From NCBI RefSeq assembly GCF_027257875.1, contig NZ_JAPVQY010000066.1:1-43713 (forward strand): a DNA stretch of 43,713 nt. Direction: 5' to 3'. Positions 1 to 9,181 of the stretch are shown here, piece by piece. The notes below the pieces were generated by a model. That model was not told where the DNA came from. It made no database searches and worked only from the letters and a program-made list of their open reading frames with translations. A program made the position numbers and the translations under genes. The stretch is from Burkholderia sp. IMCC1007 (GTDB taxonomy: Bacteria; Pseudomonadota; Gammaproteobacteria; Burkholderiales; Burkholderiaceae). How positions within the stretch are numbered: position 1 is the first letter of the stretch; each line of letters opens with the position of its first letter.

Positions 1-2148
1 CCGGGCGCGTCCGCCGCGGCCGCCGCGCCGGACGCCGCACAGCAACAGCCGGCCGCGCCGCAGGGCGGGCTGTACAGCGATGCGTCGCCGACCAACGTGC
101 AGGACGCATACAACGCGCTGAAGACCTACCTGATGCTGTCCGACAAGCGTCACGTCGAACAGGCGCATCTGACCGACCAGCTCGCGCGCTTCTGGCGCGG
201 CTGGCTCGAGACGAATCGCGGCAACATGCCGCGCGACGAGATGATCAGGAGCGCCGAGCGCATGATCTCGTTCTACCTGTCGCGCGTGAACGACAACGAC
301 TGGCCGATGATCGACGCGAACCTCGCGCTCGTCGACCAGACCCGCGAGAACCTGCGCCGCGTCGTGCGCGGGATGCCGGCCCGCCAGCGCGTCTACGAGG
401 AGATCAAGGCGCGCGCGTCGACCCGCTTCGCGCCGATGACCATCGCGCGCATCGTCGGCGACGGCAACCAGGGGCTCATCGCCGGCAGCTACGCGATTCC
501 GGGCACGTTCACGCGCGAAGCATGGTTCGACTACGTGCAGCCGGCGATCCGCGATGCCGCAACCAAGGAACTGCAGGCGAAGGACTGGGTGCTCAACACG
601 TCGACGCAGGACGACCTGACGCTGGAAGGCAGCCCCGAGCAGATCCAGAAGACGCTCGTCGGCATGTACAAGACCGAGTACGCGCAGCACTGGCAGAAGT
701 TCATGCAGGGCATCGCGGTACAGGGCTTCAGCAGCTTCGGCCAGGCCGTCGACGGGATGAACCGCCTCGGCGACCCGCAGGATTCGCCGATCCGCAAGGT
801 CCTCGAAACCGCGTACGACCAGACGTCGTGGGACAACCCGTCGCTCGCGAACGTGACGATCAAGAAGGCGCAAACGGGCGTCGTGAACTGGGTCAAGCAG
901 CTGTTCTCGCGCTCGCAGGCCGGCCAGATGGCGGCCGCGAACATCGACATCAACGGCAATCCGGCCGAGGTGCCGATGGGGCCGATCGGCCAGGAGTTCA
1001 TCGGGCTCGCACGGATCGTCGCGACGCATGACGGCACGTCGATGCTCAAGGGCTACATGGATTCGCTGTCGAAGGTCCGTACGCGCTTCAACGTGATCAA
1101 GAATCAGGGCGACCCCGGCCCCGGCGCGCGCCAGCTGATGCAGCAGACGCTCGACGGCAGCGGCTCCGAACTCGCCGATTCGCTGAAGTTCGTCGACGAG
1201 CAGATGCTGACGGGCCTCACCGATTCGCAACGCAAGTCGCTGCGTCCGCTGCTGGTGCGGCCGCTGATGCAGGCGTTCTCGGTGGTGATCCAGCCGGCCA
1301 GCACCGAAGTCAACAAGGTGTGGAACGCGCAGGTCTACCAGCCGTTCCAGAACTCGCTCGCGACCAAGTACCCGTTCGCGCCGAGCGCGAAGGTCGAGGC
1401 CGGCGCCGGTGAAATCGCGCAGGTGTTCGGTCCGGACGGCGCGATCGCGAAGTTCGTCGGCACGACGCTGGGCCCGCTCGCGGTGCGCCGCGGCGACACG
1501 CTCGCCGCCCGCACGTGGGGCGACATGGGCATCGGCCTCACGCCGGACTTCACGAACGGCTTCGCGCGCTGGGTCGCGCCGCTCGCCGGCGGCGCCGCAG
1601 GCGGCGCGGCCGCGACGTCCGAGCCGCAGACCGTGTTCCAGATCCTGCCGCAGCCGAGCAGCGGCACGACGGAATACACGATCGCGATCGACGGCCAGCA
1701 ACTGCGTTACCGCAACACGCCGCCGCAGTGGATGAACTTCGTGTGGCCGAACCCGCAGGGCTCGCCGGGCGCGACGCTGTCCGCGACGACCTTCGACGGC
1801 CGCACGGTGCAGCTCGTCAACGAGCCGGGCCGCTACGGTCTCGAGAAGCTGATCAACTCGGCGCAGCGCAAGCGGCGTCCGGACGGCACCTTCGACCTCA
1901 CGTGGGCCGAGGGCAGCGTGAACGTGTCGGTGACGATGCGCATCATCAGCACGTCGCAACCGACGAGCAGCGGCGGCGACCAGCCGCAGCAGCAGAGCCT
2001 GCGCGGCCTGCAGTTGCCGGCGTCGGTCGCCGACGCGAGCGCGGGCGCCGCACAGAACGCGACGCAGGCCGGCACGGGCACGCCGGCCGCGACACCGGCG
2101 CCGGCCGTCACGGCCGCCACCGCAACGAATGCACAGGGGGCGCAATGA
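1..2148 (+). CDS. tssM: TssM (IcmF-like) T6SS inner-membrane protein, C-terminal part
   Basis: The 5' end lies outside the window and the reading frame is open from base 1; 715 residues are visible. TssM is the large inner-membrane and periplasmic component of the T6SS membrane complex and contacts TssJ and TssL. What is seen is the periplasmic region typical of the IcmF/TssM C-terminus, ending in a Ser/Ala/Pro-rich low-complexity tail of about 40 residues. Full-length family members are about 1,200-1,300 residues, so the N-terminal membrane segments and any NTPase motif are upstream. Its TGA overlaps the ATG of tagF (ATGA), implying translational coupling. The identification rests on recognisable family sequence plus the flanking tagF and T6SS genes. 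Confidence 0.93.
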   Translation, partial: PGASAAAAAPDAAQQQPAAPQGGLYSDASPTNVQDAYNALKTYLMLSDKRHVEQAHLTDQLARFWRGWLETNRGNMPRDEMIRSAERMISFYLSRVNDNDWPMIDANLALVDQTRENLRRVVRGMPARQRVYEEIKARASTRFAPMTIARIVGDGNQGLIAGSYAIPGTFTREAWFDYVQPAIRDAATKELQAKDWVLNTSTQDDLTLEGSPEQIQKTLVGMYKTEYAQHWQKFMQGIAVQGFSSFGQAVDGMNRLGDPQDSPIRKVLETAYDQTSWDNPSLANVTIKKAQTGVVNWVKQLFSRSQAGQMAAANIDINGNPAEVPMGPIGQEFIGLARIVATHDGTSMLKGYMDSLSKVRTRFNVIKNQGDPGPGARQLMQQTLDGSGSELADSLKFVDEQMLTGLTDSQRKSLRPLLVRPLMQAFSVVIQPASTEVNKVWNAQVYQPFQNSLATKYPFAPSAKVEAGAGEIAQVFGPDGAIAKFVGTTLGPLAVRRGDTLAARTWGDMGIGLTPDFTNGFARWVAPLAGGAAGGAAATSEPQTVFQILPQPSSGTTEYTIAIDGQQLRYRNTPPQWMNFVWPNPQGSPGATLSATTFDGRTVQLVNEPGRYGLEKLINSAQRKRRPDGTFDLTWAEGSVNVSVTMRIISTSQPTSSGGDQPQQQSLRGLQLPASVADASAGAAQNATQAGTGTPAATPAPAVTAATATNAQGAQ

Positions 2149-3134
2149 CGCAAACCGTTCAGGCGCAAATCGCCTACTTCGGCAAGATTCCGTCGCGCGG
2201 CGACTTCGTGAAGAGCGCGCACAATCCGCAGCTGCTGCAGACGCTCGATCGCTGGATCGCGCAGGCGCTCGAGCTGCTCGCGGAAGATCCGCGCTGGAAG
2301 ATCGTCTACGAGGATGCGAAGCCGATGCATTTCGCGTTCCTCGGCTCGCGCAGCAAGCTCGCGATCGCGGGCCACATGGTCGCGAGCCACGACGTGTCGA
2401 TGCGCCGCTTCCCGTTCCTCGGCGCGACCGCGCTCGAGGTCGACCGGCCGCTCGCGTTCCTCGCGCGCAGCCCGCTCGCGTTCGCGCGGCTGTGGTCGCG
2501 CGTCGCCGCGCAGATCCCGCCGCTGCTCGCGAAGGACGAACCGCCCGGCGCGCTGCAGGCGCTCGGCGACACGCAGGTGCCGATCGACGTCGGCGGCCCC
2601 GGCACGTCGCATGACGGCACCTTCAACGACTTCGTCGAACACCAGTCGCTGTTCGGCCTGCAGCAGATGCTGCTCGAAAGCGGTCATCCGGTACGGCTGC
2701 GCGGCGCGATGCTGGCGCTCGGCTCGCTGCTGCGCCCCGTGATGCAGAGCGGCTCGTCGCACATCGAGCGCGGCCTCACGCTGCCGCTGCCGGTCGACCC
2801 GTTCTATCGCAGCCTCGTCGCCGCGTTCTGGCTCGAGCTGATCGCGCCGTTCGTCGCGCAGGCCGACTTCGAACTCGCGATCTTCATCGGCACGATCGCC
2901 GAGCGCGAACGGCTGATCATCGGCTTCAACGGCGCGTCGTCGAAGACGCTGCTGAGCGTCGTCGATCCGCAGACCTACGCCGCCCACAACATCGACATCG
3001 ACGATCCCGAGTGGATCGACGCCCATGCGCAAAACGATCACCGGATCAGCAAGCTCGTCAGCTACCTCGACCAACCGCAACTGTCGCTGCGCGTCGCCAT
3101 CGACGCGTTCCGCGAAGCGTTCATCGGAGGCTGA
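2145..3134 (+). CDS. tagF: TagF-type T6SS accessory regulator
   Basis: A 329-residue protein of the TagF family (type VI secretion-associated, BMA_A0400-like). The N-terminus contains the hallmark YFGKIPSRGDF segment near residues 10-20. In other species TagF is a post-translational repressor that keeps T6SS assembly off, in some lineages opposed by the PpkA/PppA/Fha pathway; no such kinase pathway genes are visible here. The start codon overlaps the tssM stop (ATGA). A longer upstream frame exists, but it only shadows tssM. Family assignment is strong; the repressor role in this organism is inference. Confidence 0.9.
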   Translation: MTQTVQAQIAYFGKIPSRGDFVKSAHNPQLLQTLDRWIAQALELLAEDPRWKIVYEDAKPMHFAFLGSRSKLAIAGHMVASHDVSMRRFPFLGATALEVDRPLAFLARSPLAFARLWSRVAAQIPPLLAKDEPPGALQALGDTQVPIDVGGPGTSHDGTFNDFVEHQSLFGLQQMLLESGHPVRLRGAMLALGSLLRPVMQSGSSHIERGLTLPLPVDPFYRSLVAAFWLELIAPFVAQADFELAIFIGTIAERERLIIGFNGASSKTLLSVVDPQTYAAHNIDIDDPEWIDAHAQNDHRISKLVSYLDQPQLSLRVAIDAFREAFIGG

Positions 3135-3138
3135 CGGG

Positions 3139-4089
3139 ATGCAACGCACGCTTCACGTCGCGCGCACGCGCGTCACGCCCTTCGCTGCCGCGCTGCTTGC
3201 CGCCAGCCTCGTCGCCAGCGGCGCGGCCTTCGCGCAGAACACGGGCGGCGCGACCGTCACGCCGGTCGCCAACGGCACCGTCGCGGCTGCCGCGCTGGCC
3301 GCGAACACGAACGCCGGCGCCGCGCCGGCCACGGCGTCCGGCACGGTGATACGCGGCACGGCCGGCACCGTCGCGCCGCCGCCCGCGAATGCGACGCCCG
3401 GCCAGGTGGTCGCCGGCGGCAAGGTGCCCGACGAGGCGACCAAGGCCGCCGTGCTGCAGAAGCTGCGCGACACCTACGGCGCGGCGAACGTGGTCGACCA
3501 GATCGAGGTTGGCGACGTCGCGACACCGCCGAACTGGAGCGCGAACGTGCAGAAGCTGCTCGGCGCGCAGCTCAAGCAGATCAGCAAGGGCCAGTTGAAG
3601 ATCAACGGCACGCAGATCGAGATGAAGGGCGAGGTGCACAACGAGGCGCAGCGCCAGCAGCTCGCGAGCGACATGGCGAACACGCTGAACCCGACGTACA
3701 CGATCAAGAACGGGCTGCGCGTGTCGGCGTCCGAACAGGGCGTGCTCGACCAGACGCTCGCGAACCGCACGATCGAGTTCGAGACCGGCAGCGCGACGCT
3801 GACCCCGCAAGGCAAGCAGATCCTCGACCAGATGGCGGCCGCGTTGTCGAAGATGCAGAACCGTACGGTCGACATCATCGGCCACACCGACAACTCGGGG
3901 AACCGCACGTCGAACATCGCGCTGAGCCAGGCGCGTGCGGACGCGGTGAAGGGCTATCTGATCACGAAGAACATCCAGCCGCAGCAGATGACGACGACGG
4001 GCGTCGGGCCGGATCAGCCGATTGCGCCGAACGATACGGCGGACGGCCGGGCGAGGAATCGGCGGATCGAGTTCCGCGTCGGGCAGTAA
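3139..4089 (+). CDS. OmpA-family peptidoglycan-binding T6SS accessory protein (TagN-like)
   Basis: A 316-residue exported protein. A signal peptide (MQRTLHVARTR followed by an Ala/Leu-rich core ending near AFAQ) leads into an Ala/Thr-rich linker, a BON-like segment (around residues 135-195) and a C-terminal OmpA domain with the IEFETGSATLTPQG start and the NIALSQARADAV peptidoglycan-binding helix. The start is chosen because GGAGG lies 8 bases upstream and the ATG is 4 bases after the tagF stop. The TssL in this locus has no peptidoglycan-binding domain, so this protein probably supplies the cell-wall anchor for the TssJLM complex. It resembles what is called TagN in Burkholderia T6SS work; I am unsure of the name, sure of the domain. 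Confidence 0.87.
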   Translation: MQRTLHVARTRVTPFAAALLAASLVASGAAFAQNTGGATVTPVANGTVAAAALAANTNAGAAPATASGTVIRGTAGTVAPPPANATPGQVVAGGKVPDEATKAAVLQKLRDTYGAANVVDQIEVGDVATPPNWSANVQKLLGAQLKQISKGQLKINGTQIEMKGEVHNEAQRQQLASDMANTLNPTYTIKNGLRVSASEQGVLDQTLANRTIEFETGSATLTPQGKQILDQMAAALSKMQNRTVDIIGHTDNSGNRTSNIALSQARADAVKGYLITKNIQPQQMTTTGVGPDQPIAPNDTADGRARNRRIEFRVGQ

Positions 4090-4192
4090 CGGGTGTAACG
4101 GAAAACCGGCCGCTCGCCCGATGGCGGAGCGCAGCGGCAGGCACGCGACGGGCGGCGGCAGCAATGCGCCGGCCGTCGTGCCCGTCGTATGT

Positions 4193-5314
4193 TTACGACT
4201 GCTCGTCGGGCCTCACCCCGAGCAGCTCGCGGATATGCGACAGCGAGCCGTCGTCCTTCACGACGCTCTCGAGCCACTTGTGCAGCGGCATGTCGGCCCA
4301 TTCGGCGGCCTTGTCGGCGAGATACGCGACGGGGCTATGCGGCTCCGTCTGACGGAAGTAACGCGCGACCGCCCGCAGTTGGTCGACGGCCTGCGCCCGG
4401 TTCTGGATGCCGGCGATCATCTGCGTCACCGGCGCGCGCGGCGCGGTCTGCGATTGCACATGCGTGTCCTCGGTATGGATCGGGTCGCCGAAACTCGGCT
4501 CGATACGCTCGGGCTGCGCGTGCGGCGTCGCCTGCGTGTGCGGCGCGCTGCCCGTATAGCCCTGCTCGCGCGCAAAGCGCTCGGCGAGCCGGTACACGAT
4601 CTCGAACGCGTCGCGTGCCTGCCGGAAGCTCGGCGCCGAATCGCCCGCGCGCTCGACGAGCCGGTCCTCGAATGCATCGAGCGCGAACTCGAACGCCTTC
4701 AGGTTCGCGAGCAGCGTGGCGTAGAACGCGATCGGCGTCACGCGCCGCGATGCGTCGACCTGCTCGACCGACGGCTTGCCGCGCGCGATGTCGTCCGCAT
4801 GCTCGGGGTCGCGCTTCACGGCCTGCGCAACGTGCTGCGCAACTTCCCAGTCGAGCGTGGTGAACGCGTTCGACGCGCCTTCCGTCACCGGAATGCCGCG
4901 CAGCAGCTCGGCCGTGCGACCGGACAGCCATGCGACGTTGCCGAGCCGGTATTCGACGTCGTCGCCTTCGGGCAGCGGATGCACGGTGTCCCAGTAGTCG
5001 CGGCACAGCCCTTCCAGCAGCGCATAGCCTTCGGTGAGGCCCGTGATGCCGTCCTCGAGCGCGAGCGCCTCGGTCAGCCACACGGCGAGCCGCAGGTCCT
5101 TCGTACGCGTGCGCAGCAGCTCGCCCGCATGGTCGACGACGAAGCCCCAGTCGGCCTCCTTGATCTCGGTCACCCATTCGCCCTGGTCGAGCGTCGGGTC
5201 GTCGTAGCGCCGCGCGTCCTGGATCGCGTCGAATTCGTTCGAGAACAGCAGGTCGTCGCCGCTGGGCGACGCATCGCTGATCGGCGTCAGCAGCTCGGGG
5301 AGATTGATCGGCAT
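4193..5314 (-). CDS. tssA: TssA, T6SS cap / baseplate-priming protein
   Basis: A 373-residue protein whose first ~130 residues match the ImpA N-terminal domain (MPINLPELLTPISDASPSG followed by the acidic GEWVTEIKEADW region). TssA proteins prime baseplate and tail assembly, and the C-terminal domains of the B. cenocepacia family form rings. It is the last gene of the minus-strand arm, 52 bases after the clpV stop. That gap carries four tandem CTTGG units (CCAAG on the coding strand), about 20 bases ahead of this ATG. It converges with the OmpA-like gene; the 103-base gap between the two stops has only weak inverted repeats and no T-run. Confidence 0.93.
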   Translation of the reverse strand: MPINLPELLTPISDASPSGDDLLFSNEFDAIQDARRYDDPTLDQGEWVTEIKEADWGFVVDHAGELLRTRTKDLRLAVWLTEALALEDGITGLTEGYALLEGLCRDYWDTVHPLPEGDDVEYRLGNVAWLSGRTAELLRGIPVTEGASNAFTTLDWEVAQHVAQAVKRDPEHADDIARGKPSVEQVDASRRVTPIAFYATLLANLKAFEFALDAFEDRLVERAGDSAPSFRQARDAFEIVYRLAERFAREQGYTGSAPHTQATPHAQPERIEPSFGDPIHTEDTHVQSQTAPRAPVTQMIAGIQNRAQAVDQLRAVARYFRQTEPHSPVAYLADKAAEWADMPLHKWLESVVKDDGSLSHIRELLGVRPDEQS

Positions 5315-5335
5315 GGTTCGGTCAGTTCATCAATG

Positions 5336-5355
5336 CTTGGCTTGGCTTGGCTTGG
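5336..5355. repeat. Pentanucleotide tandem repeat (CTTGG)4 between clpV and tssA
   Basis: Four perfect CTTGG units lie in the short non-coding gap between the clpV stop (5367) and the tssA start (5314). On the transcribed strand this is CCAAG x4, roughly where it would alter leader length ahead of tssA. Short repeats of this kind can change copy number by slippage. No effect is shown by the sequence itself. Confidence 0.85.
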
Positions 5356-5366
5356 CGCGGGCGCGC

Positions 5367-8036
5367 TCATTCGACGGTGTACGCGAATTCGCCGGCCTCG
5401 TCCGCGCGCACCGCGATGCGCGCGATGGCCGCGCCGTCGGCGATCCGGCCGAGCACGTGGCCCGCGATCTCCGGCAGCAGCGTACCGTTGAGGATATGGT
5501 CGACGTTGCGGGCGCCCGAATCGACCTCGGTGCAGCGCGCGAGCACCGCATCGACGAGCGATTCGTCCCACTCGAACGCGGCCTTGTGGTTCGCTTCGAT
5601 ACGGCGGCGGATCCGGTCGAGCTTCAGCTCGATGATCTCGGCCAGCACGTCGTCGGAAATCGGATAGTACGGGACGACCTTCATCCGGCCGAGGAACGCC
5701 GGCTTGAACGCCTTGTACAGCTGCGGACGCAGCGTCTCGGCGAGCGCGTCCGGATCGGGCAGTTCGTCGGCCGGCTTGTTCAGGCACGCCTGCATCACCG
5801 CGGCCGAGCCGACGTTCGACGTCAGGATGATCAGCGTGTTGCGGAAGTCGATCTCGCGCCCTTCCGCATCGTCCATCGTGCCCTTGTCGAACACCTGGAA
5901 GAACATCTCGAGCACGTCCGGGTGCGCCTTCTCGACTTCGTCGAGCAGCACGACGGAATAGGGGTTGCGGCGCACGGCCTCGGTCAGCACGCCGCCTTCG
6001 CCGTAACCGACGTAGCCCGGCGGCGAACCCTTCAGGCCCGACACGCTGTGCGCTTCCTGGTACTCGCTCATGTTGATCGTGACCATCTTGCGCTCGCCGC
6101 CGTACAGGATGTCGGCCAGCGCGAGCGCCGTCTCGGTCTTGCCGACACCCGACGGCCCGACGAACATGAACACGCCGCGCGGCTTGTTCGGGTCCTCGAG
6201 GTTCGCGGTCGCCGTGCGCACGCGCTGCGCAATCGCCTCCAGCGCATGGTCCTGGCCGATCACGCGCGCGCTCAGCAGCGGCCGCAGGTTCAGCACGGTG
6301 TCGATCTCGTCCTTCACCATCCGGCCGAGCGGAATGCCGGTCCACGCGGCGACGATCTCGGCGACGACGTGGCCGTCGACCTGCAGCGGCACCATCGGCT
6401 CGCCGCCCTGCAGCGCGTGCAGCGCCGCGACACGTTCCGCGAGCTTGTCGCGCGTGGCCGGCACGTCGACCGGCTGGCCGTCTTCCGACGGGCCGCGCGC
6501 GTTGTCGAGCGTGTCGCGCAGTTCGGTGATCTCGGCGACGATCACGCGCTCGGCTTCGTAGCGTTCCTCATCCTTCGCCAGTTGTTCGAGCGCCGTGCCG
6601 CGCGCGCCGCGCAGCTCGCCGAGCCGCTCGTCGTGCGCCGCGCCGCCCGCCGCCTCGCGCTCCAGCGACGCGATTTCCGCATCGATGCGCTCGATGCGCT
6701 TCTTCGTATCGTCGATCGCGGCCGGGGTCGCGCTGTGCGCGAGCGCGACCTTCGCGCAGGCGGTGTCGAGCACGCTGATTGCCTTGTCCGGCAGCTGGCG
6801 GCCGCTGATGTAGCGGTGCGACAGGCGCACGGCCTCGGTGATCGCGTCATCGAGAATCCGCACGTTGAAATGCTTCTCCATCAGGCCCGACATCCCGCGC
6901 AGCATCGCCGCCGCGAGCGGCTCGCTCGGCTCCTCGACCTTCACGACCTGGAAGCGCCGCGCGAGCGCCGCATCCTTCTCGAAGTACTTCTTGTATTCGC
7001 TCCACGTCGTCGCGGCGATCGTGCGCAGCTCGCCGCGCGCGAGCGCCGGCTTCAGGAGGTTCGCCGCGTCGTTCTGGCCGGCCTGGCCGCCCGCGCCGAT
7101 GATCGTGTGCGCCTCGTCGATGAACAGGATGATCGGGTGCGCACTCTTCTTCACCTCGTCGATCACGCTCTTCAGCCGGTTCTCGAATTCGCCCTTCACG
7201 CTCGCGCCGGCCTGAAGCAGCCCCATGTCGAGCACGTGCAGCGCGACGCCGCGCAACGGCGGCGGCACGTCGTCGGCCGCGATCCGCAGCGCGAGCCCTT
7301 CGACGACCGCCGTTTTGCCGACGCCGGCCTCGCCGGTCATGATCGGGTTGTTCTGGCGGCGGCGCATCAGGATGTCGATCGCCTGGCGGATCTCCGCTTC
7401 GCGGCCGATCACCGGGTCGATCTTGCCGTCGCGCGCACGCTGCGTGAGGTTGGTCGTGTACGTGTCGAGCGCGGGGGTCTTCGACGGGCCGGCCGCGGGT
7501 GCGGCGCCGTCGGCAGCGGCTGCGACGTCGCTGCCTTCGTCATCCGCCTGACGCGGCTCGGCTTCGCTCGAACCGGCCATGATCTCGTCGAACTTGTGCT
7601 TCAGGTCCGTCACGTTCATTTCGGCGAACTGCGACGACATCCGCTGCGCGAACTGCGCGAGATCGGGCGCGGTGAGCAACGCAAGCAGCAGGTGGCCGGA
7701 ACGGATGCGGCCGAGCTGCGAATCGAGCGACGCGATCAGCCACGCCTGCTCGAACAATGCGATCAGGTGGACGGAGAACACCGGCGTGCGCGTGTTGCCC
7801 GTCTTCAGCCGCGTGAGTTCGCGCTCGAGATCGGCGTGCAGCGCATGCGGATCGACGCGACTCGCACGCAGCGCGAGCGGCAGGTCGCCCGTCGCTTCGT
7901 CGAGCAGCGCGAGGAACAGATGCTCGAGATCGACCTCGTAGTGGCCGCGCGCCAGACACGCGCTCGCCGCGCGCTCGGTCGCGTGCCGGCACAGCGGGTT
8001 CAGTTTCGTGATGAGGGTCTTCAGAGGCGTGCTCAT
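5367..8036 (-). CDS. clpV: ClpV (TssH), T6SS sheath-disassembly AAA+ ATPase
   Basis: An 889-residue Clp/Hsp100 ATPase. An N-terminal ClpN-type repeat domain (about 1-150) and an Ala/Asp-rich linker are followed by two AAA+ modules. Walker A motifs are GEAGVGKT (residues ~235-242) and GPSGVGKT (~residue 626), with a coiled middle domain between them. ClpV disassembles contracted TssB/TssC sheath for recycling. The reading frame extends about 1 kb further upstream but that part only shadows tssG; I chose the ATG opening MSTPLKTLITKLNPLC, which matches the start typical of ClpV. The distance to tssG is 44 bases. Confidence 0.96.
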   Translation of the reverse strand: MSTPLKTLITKLNPLCRHATERAASACLARGHYEVDLEHLFLALLDEATGDLPLALRASRVDPHALHADLERELTRLKTGNTRTPVFSVHLIALFEQAWLIASLDSQLGRIRSGHLLLALLTAPDLAQFAQRMSSQFAEMNVTDLKHKFDEIMAGSSEAEPRQADDEGSDVAAAADGAAPAAGPSKTPALDTYTTNLTQRARDGKIDPVIGREAEIRQAIDILMRRRQNNPIMTGEAGVGKTAVVEGLALRIAADDVPPPLRGVALHVLDMGLLQAGASVKGEFENRLKSVIDEVKKSAHPIILFIDEAHTIIGAGGQAGQNDAANLLKPALARGELRTIAATTWSEYKKYFEKDAALARRFQVVKVEEPSEPLAAAMLRGMSGLMEKHFNVRILDDAITEAVRLSHRYISGRQLPDKAISVLDTACAKVALAHSATPAAIDDTKKRIERIDAEIASLEREAAGGAAHDERLGELRGARGTALEQLAKDEERYEAERVIVAEITELRDTLDNARGPSEDGQPVDVPATRDKLAERVAALHALQGGEPMVPLQVDGHVVAEIVAAWTGIPLGRMVKDEIDTVLNLRPLLSARVIGQDHALEAIAQRVRTATANLEDPNKPRGVFMFVGPSGVGKTETALALADILYGGERKMVTINMSEYQEAHSVSGLKGSPPGYVGYGEGGVLTEAVRRNPYSVVLLDEVEKAHPDVLEMFFQVFDKGTMDDAEGREIDFRNTLIILTSNVGSAAVMQACLNKPADELPDPDALAETLRPQLYKAFKPAFLGRMKVVPYYPISDDVLAEIIELKLDRIRRRIEANHKAAFEWDESLVDAVLARCTEVDSGARNVDHILNGTLLPEIAGHVLGRIADGAAIARIAVRADEAGEFAYTVE

Positions 8037-8080
8037 GGCGTCGATCTCAGGTTCGATTGCTTGTTTGTTGTCGTTCGGAA

Positions 8081-9181
8081 TCAGTGAATCACGTGCAGTT
8101 CGTAGCGCGCATCCGAGCGGTCTTCGGCCGCGTCGCGCGTGCACAGGAACGCATCCCAGCCGAGCCGCGAGCCCGCGCCGAGCACGCTCGCGCCGACCTC
8201 GCTGCGCTTCAGCACCAGCTTGACCTCGTACTCGAGCGTGACGCCGGCGAGCAGCGTCAGCATCCGCTCGAGCGCGCTGGCCTTCGCGCCGCCGGGCAGG
8301 AACGCCTCGTAATCGCGCTTGGACAGCGGGCCGACGACGATGCGCGCGCGCATGTCGCGCTGCCACACGCGCTCGCCGACGAGCGCCGTCGCGCCGAGCA
8401 CCACGTTGACCTCGCCCAGCTCGCTCAACTGGTCGGCCGGCACGTCGTACCACTTGCCGACGAACTGGTCGATCTCCACCGGCACGCGGAAATAGTCGGA
8501 CAGCGTGCGCTGCAGATACGCGGCCGACATCGGCCGGTGCCGTGCGGCAAGCGCATAGCCGGCAACGGCCTCGTCGAGCACGCCGCCCGCGCCGGCCGCG
8601 AGGCTGTCGCGCACCTCGTCGCTCGGCACGCCCGCGATCGCGAGCAGGAGCGGCAGGTAGCGCTCGTCGCGATCGAGTTCGTAGTGGAACGGCAGCCGGT
8701 ATTTCTTCCACGCCGCGTAGAACAGCGCGGTCGCACGGTTCGAGAACACGTCGAAGAACGCGCGCGCCGCATGGTCGCGCTTCAGGTGCTCGCGCGCGAC
8801 GATCTGCTCGGTGTAGTGCAGCGGCAGCGCGCCCTGCCCGCCGAGCAGCCCGAAGAATGCGGGCGTCAGCTCGACGTGGCCGAGCTCGCCGGCCGCGAGC
8901 GCCGCGCCGCGCGCGTCGCCCGAATCGAGCAGCGTGCCGGCGTCGTCGAACGAGCGCGCGCCTTCGATCTCGCTCGGCGGAAAGCCGAGCGACAGCGTGT
9001 TGCGGAATTCGATGCGCTGCGCGACGACGTCGCCCTGCCGCCACGCACCGGGCGCATCGGACGCCTGCCGCGCGAACAGTCCTTCGAGCACGCGCACCGC
9101 CTGGAAGAACTCGAAGCGGTGCGGCTCGTCGAGCAGCGCGTCGACTACGCCAGGATCGATTCGCCGGTTCGGGGCTTGCAT
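8081..9181 (-). CDS. tssG: TssG, T6SS baseplate protein
   Basis: A 366-residue TssG (VasB/ImpH) protein. The N-terminus has the family pattern RFEFFQAVRVLEGL and FRNTLSLGFPPSEI. TssG forms the baseplate wedge with TssE, TssF and TssK. Its start lies inside the end of tssF (37-base overlap), supporting coupled translation in the tssEFG-clpV-tssA run. Length is normal for the family. Confidence 0.94.
   Translation of the reverse strand: MQAPNRRIDPGVVDALLDEPHRFEFFQAVRVLEGLFARQASDAPGAWRQGDVVAQRIEFRNTLSLGFPPSEIEGARSFDDAGTLLDSGDARGAALAAGELGHVELTPAFFGLLGGQGALPLHYTEQIVAREHLKRDHAARAFFDVFSNRATALFYAAWKKYRLPFHYELDRDERYLPLLLAIAGVPSDEVRDSLAAGAGGVLDEAVAGYALAARHRPMSAAYLQRTLSDYFRVPVEIDQFVGKWYDVPADQLSELGEVNVVLGATALVGERVWQRDMRARIVVGPLSKRDYEAFLPGGAKASALERMLTLLAGVTLEYEVKLVLKRSEVGASVLGAGSRLGWDAFLCTRDAAEDRSDARYELHVIH

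Noticed and set aside
4090..4192. Terminator between the converging OmpA-like gene and tssA
   Set aside because: Inverted repeats are present (for example GACGGGC/GCCCGTC at 4147-4186), but the loop is long and no T-run follows on either strand.
5304..8087. Plus-strand open frame of 927 codons opposite clpV
   Set aside because: Antisense shadow of clpV; Arg/Leu/Asp-biased composition typical of third-position GC effects.
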